64,000 nt of DNA from Nautilus pompilius (Eukaryota; Mollusca; Cephalopoda; Nautilida; Nautilidae), in the NCBI GenBank assembly GCA_018389105.1, contig JACATO010001115.1, positions 186,001-250,000 on the forward strand, given 5' to 3'. Below, piece by piece: positions 60,230-64,000 of the stretch; position 1 is the first letter of the stretch; each line of letters begins with the position of its first letter. Made by a program: the position numbers and the translations under genes. Below the pieces are notes generated by a model. The model was given only the letters and a program-made list of their open reading frames with translations. It searched no databases and had not been told where the DNA came from.

Positions 60230-63100
60230 GTAAGACAATCTTGTTAACAAGTGATCTCGTTGTTAATGCAGAGGATAAGTTGACGTTAACTCTGTTTTGT
60301 CAAAACACTACTTAGAAAGTTGTTTCTAGCTAATGACCTCATTTGCATGTGAAAGAAAGCTTGAGGTTTATTTGCCAAAATCCATACCTAACAGACAGCA
60401 GAAAAAAAACAGAAATTTCTTTTTTATCTATTCTGTAATGCTGTTGCCATTATTCAGCATGTAGTTGTATTTTGAGTGTATTATTTATCATCTAAAAACA
60501 AAGGTGGATATGGCTGTCAGTTGTCTTTTTCTGGATACTTTGGCAGATACTCCAATCCACTTTTTCTTCCCCTTTGTTGTTTAAATGGTTATTCATGAAT
60601 TTCAACACTTGTGCTTGATTCTTCCTCTTGACTTTCCATGTTAATTGCAGATTAGCTTCAACACTTTCTATAAGAAAACAAAGAATATTTTGGTTAATCT
60701 CTTGTCAGAGGTCACTTTAAGCTGGCTTGACAAGTTGCTGTTGACTATTAATCACCAAGAGTGAAAATAAATTTATTGTCAATGAAATTTAAAATTATGC
60801 ACTTGAACTCTTTCCTTTTCAAAAAATGACTTACAATGCCATACAGTTAAAATTATATAGTTAACAGCATTTTACATGAGATCAGCATTTGTTGAATACA
60901 CAGAGCATTGCATGAATATTTAGTTTGTTTTGTTTTTATTTTGTACAGCCCAAGCATTTTTTCTGAGACAGCTATAGATTTTTGCTCAAGAAGTGTAAAT
61001 GATTGTTCATAAAATTAATGAAGGACAACTACAAAGCATTAAAATAGCACGAAAGGATTTCTAAAGATGATTGACAGTTCACCTTGGTATGCACATCTTC
61101 ATCATAAGTCACGTTGTATGCCATCATGAAGTTGAAGAGTGAAGCCTGGATGTGGCCAGTCTTGTTTTAGGATGCAGTAACAAATATAGATGGCCTGGCT
61201 ATGTCATAACAGAATTGCAACTTACCAGCAACACTGTGTGTCAGTAATGGTAGGAACTTTGATGTATTAGTGAATCCAATCACCATCAAAAAGCCAAATT
61301 CAGAGAATTTAAAAAGCCTTACAGTGCAACAGTTGTGACTAAATAGTGCTTCATGTGGACCAGCAGTTTACAAAGAAAGGCTTGCACTCAAATTGCAGAG
61401 TTTTAGACTAATGCTTTTTTTTTTCCTTCAGATAATTACAGTTTGCTTTGTCATTTGCTGATGGCAAAGACAAATTTTATTGTCATCCACATAAGCAGTT
61501 TGCAGACTAGATCAAATTTGGCAATGGTGGCATTATGGCAAGAGCTGCTATGAACACTAATTTTAGGTCAGTCAGTGGTTCTGAACCAAAATTTAAGAGT
61601 TCAGTAGTATGTGGATAATATTCTTCAACTATTTCTATTTTTCCACAGTGACATAGCAGATTCAGATCCAGCTTTCAAAAACTAAAATGAAAGAAAAAAT
61701 ATGCATCTTTAAAATACTGTGTAGCATTAATATTTAAGCTATTTAATCAGTTAACATTTATGAGAATTAAACGGCTTGGTCATTTACTCCAAAGAAATCA
61801 CTTTATGAACATGAAGCAATGGCACGTCCATTTTAGTCTTTTTTTGTCTCATTGAAAACTTTATGTAGGTTTTCAGACATCTGAGTGCAAAAACTCACTT
61901 CTCACACACAGATTTTAACAGGTGCTGTGTACAGGATATTCAATATATTCCAGATGTCAAGAAATAGCTTCCAGTCCTTCATTTCTAGAGTTTCTTGGCT
62001 GTACTTGGTAGATTTGTCTTGTCACTCCACAATTTGTCCCACGGGTCTAGCTCAGCATTTAAATTGTGTTCAGATGGAAGGTCAGTACAGTAAGCATTAG
62101 AGAATTGTTTGAAGTTCTTTTTGCACCCTGTATTTTTTTTTGATTTTCCAGGTATAACTGCATTTCTTATTTGTATAATGTACTGTTGTCCAATTGTGTT
62201 ACCTCCTGGATTATAAGGTCCATGAAGGGGATGGAGAGGAATCTTCTGAAGTATTTTTCTGTGTTGTCAGCTTACATGTTATCTCGCTTTTTTAAAAAAA
62301 ACCTCGTGATCTTGGCTTCTTATCTCATTTTCTGGAAGACATGGATTTGCATTTGTGTAAACATCACACGCAATGCATGCATACTGAAGGGCTGACACAA
62401 GCTTTTTTGTATGACCAGCAGGACAGGTTCAGCACACCCAGTGCCTGCCGGACCAATATTTCAGCAGATCTGGGGAATGTGTACCAGGGCAGATCAGAAA
62501 ACACCACGTTTCTGGGAAAGTCACTAACTGTTTTTCTCATTATTTTGGCCTCACTGAACTTTTACACAAGTTTTCAGTTTAATCAGATTTTACTTAGGTT
62601 TGTGTTAGAGCAATGAAGGAGTAAGATGAGAGAAAAGGTCTTTGTTTTGACTAGGATGGCAAGATGTTGGCCTTGGGAACCTTATATAATAATGTCGAGT
62701 AATAAGTCAGTTCATTAACATTACCAAGTTTATTTTTATTAAGAAAAGAAAAATAAGGGATTTGGTAATGGTTTAATTATCAAAGTTTTCACTGGCTCTA
62801 AACAGCAAGGACAGCATGCTACACCATCAAGAAAGATGTTAACATATGTATGTAATTTGTCATGTGTTATGGATATTTGAGAATAGAAGTTATAAAGGTA
62901 AACTGCAAAAAATAAAGCTCTAATTACTGAAAAGTGGAGCATTGTAAAGGTGGATAAAAGAAAGAATCAGTAAATTCTTACTACCAAAAATGTTACTTGG
63001 TGATTGATTGTTTTACTTTCCAAGTTTTTCAACTTCTGCTTTTGGAAGCCTTCCTCCACCCAGTGATTTGCCAAACCAATGTTGAATTGCTTCTGCTGCC
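60230..63100. other. TRAPPC6B intron 4, left part
   Basis: AT-rich. Some stretches (61.9-62.6 kb) look like worn repeats with broken frames, but I cannot assign them. No exon resembling the final part of TRAPPC6B was found. Confidence 0.35.
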
Positions 63101-63109
63101 CTTAGAAAA

Positions 63110-63345
63110 CATCAGAGTGCTTGAGACTAGCCATCCAGATCTGATTTTATCCCTATCAAGCACATTTGGGATGTACTAGGGTGGCTGCATTGTCGGGGTA
63201 ACAACATTGTGTCTCGGATCTGTCAACAGCTTGCTGCACAACATCTCTGCAATCAGGATACAATCCAGATGCCAGTTCATGAACTGTAGACAATGCATTT
63301 GCCATAGCAAGAGGTAGCCATACCTTGCTAGCTAGACCCTTGGAG
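63110..63345 (+). mobile_element. Tc1/mariner-type transposase C-terminal relic
   Basis: Plus-strand translation reads DFIPIKHIWDVLGWLHCRGN, then ICQQLAAQHLCNQDTIQMPV. This matches the end of Tc1-type transposases (NPIEHIWDVLGRR, then QL..L, then DTIQ). The catalytic Glu position is Lys, and stops follow. No terminal repeats were found. Confidence 0.65.
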
Positions 63346-64000
63346 TTATGTGACATTTAGTTATTCAAGAGTTTTGGCCATCAAATATTGTCATCTACAT
63401 TCAAGCTATTTTTACCATTTGTGTATGTTGCTAGTGCTTATTATTGCCAGCATAACTAGGTGTTGTATTTAAGCTGATTACAGTAGCTAGGCTGGTTTGG
63501 TTGCTGTAGTTTATACAAGGTCTCCAGAAAAATGTTAAAAAAAAAACTTAGAACTGATATCTAATTGTGCCAGGATTTTAGCTAATTTGTAACCCTAACA
63601 TTAGTAATTATAGACCCCATCCACACATTCGGAATCCCTAGTTATTTTTAAATTGACTATCAGGCCTTCTCTTAAATGTCTAAAATTCAGACTTTGTAGA
63701 TTTAATATTTCAAATCATTTTGTGTAAGTCCTAGAAACATTCTAGTAAATCTATTTATGCTGAACTTTCAAATAAATCAGTATTCTTTTCCAAATAAGGA
63801 CTCAATGCCTGCACAGCATGTTCAAGTTGTGTATGAACCAAGAATTTATAAAAAGGAAAAGATAAAAAATGCTACTTTTGTTTGATCCTCTGGTTAATTG
63901 GTCCTGTCATTCTGCTTGCAGCTAAAATACACTGCTCTTCACATTTGAGATCTTTGGTTAAGATTGGTTTTTGGCTGGGGAAGCGATCACTCCCAACTAG
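63346..64000. other. Right edge of the window, no gene seen
   Basis: AT-rich, probably still inside TRAPPC6B intron 4. I see no exon or recognisable element. Confidence 0.4.

Overview
The window is animal nuclear DNA: AT-rich, with short GT-AG exons separated by introns of about 0.1 to 5 kb. Four protein-coding genes are recognised by conserved families: TRMT6 (5' part outside the window), CHURC1, ACTMAP (C19orf54) and PNN. A fifth, TRAPPC6B, runs off the right edge. Two further spliced genes are proposed only from coding and splice logic. Gene size and the mobile-element mix (Penelope-like, RNase H-bearing LINE, Tc1/mariner, pogo-like MITEs, a tRNA-like SINE and a multi-cysteine transposase family) suggest an invertebrate such as a mollusc or other lophotrochozoan. 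The species is not established.

Layout. 1-13040 holds TRMT6 exons on +, with introns carrying a mariner-like relic and a dense transposon nest (8.2-12.8 kb). 13313-16937 is CHURC1 on -, convergent with TRMT6. A GC-rich, probably bidirectional promoter lies at 16.6-17.9 kb, followed by an unidentified small basic protein gene on + (19569-22656). A second GC-rich promoter (22.8-24.0 kb) precedes ACTMAP on + (25228-31276), whose last exon appears frameshifted. A candidate two-exon 59-residue membrane microprotein lies at 32177-33271. PNN fills 35776-53447 on - and contains four consecutive microexons of 17, 16, 21 and 21 nt. PNN and TRAPPC6B are divergent, with start codons about 100 bp apart, as in the human neighbourhood. 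Intron 3 of TRAPPC6B holds a 2.3 kb DNA transposon with an intact 545-residue ORF, 13-bp terminal inverted repeats and a TAA target duplication.

The genes do not form one pathway. They are housekeeping genes: tRNA m1A58 methylation, a zinc-binding developmental factor, actin N-terminal maturation, splicing and exon-junction function, and TRAPP vesicle tethering. They are arranged as divergent and convergent pairs. Exon chains were assembled by eye from reading frame, splice sites and remembered family sequences. Each complete chain (CHURC1, PNN, ACTMAP, the unknown gene, the microprotein) sums to a multiple of three, and the TRMT6 and TRAPPC6B parts keep phase throughout.
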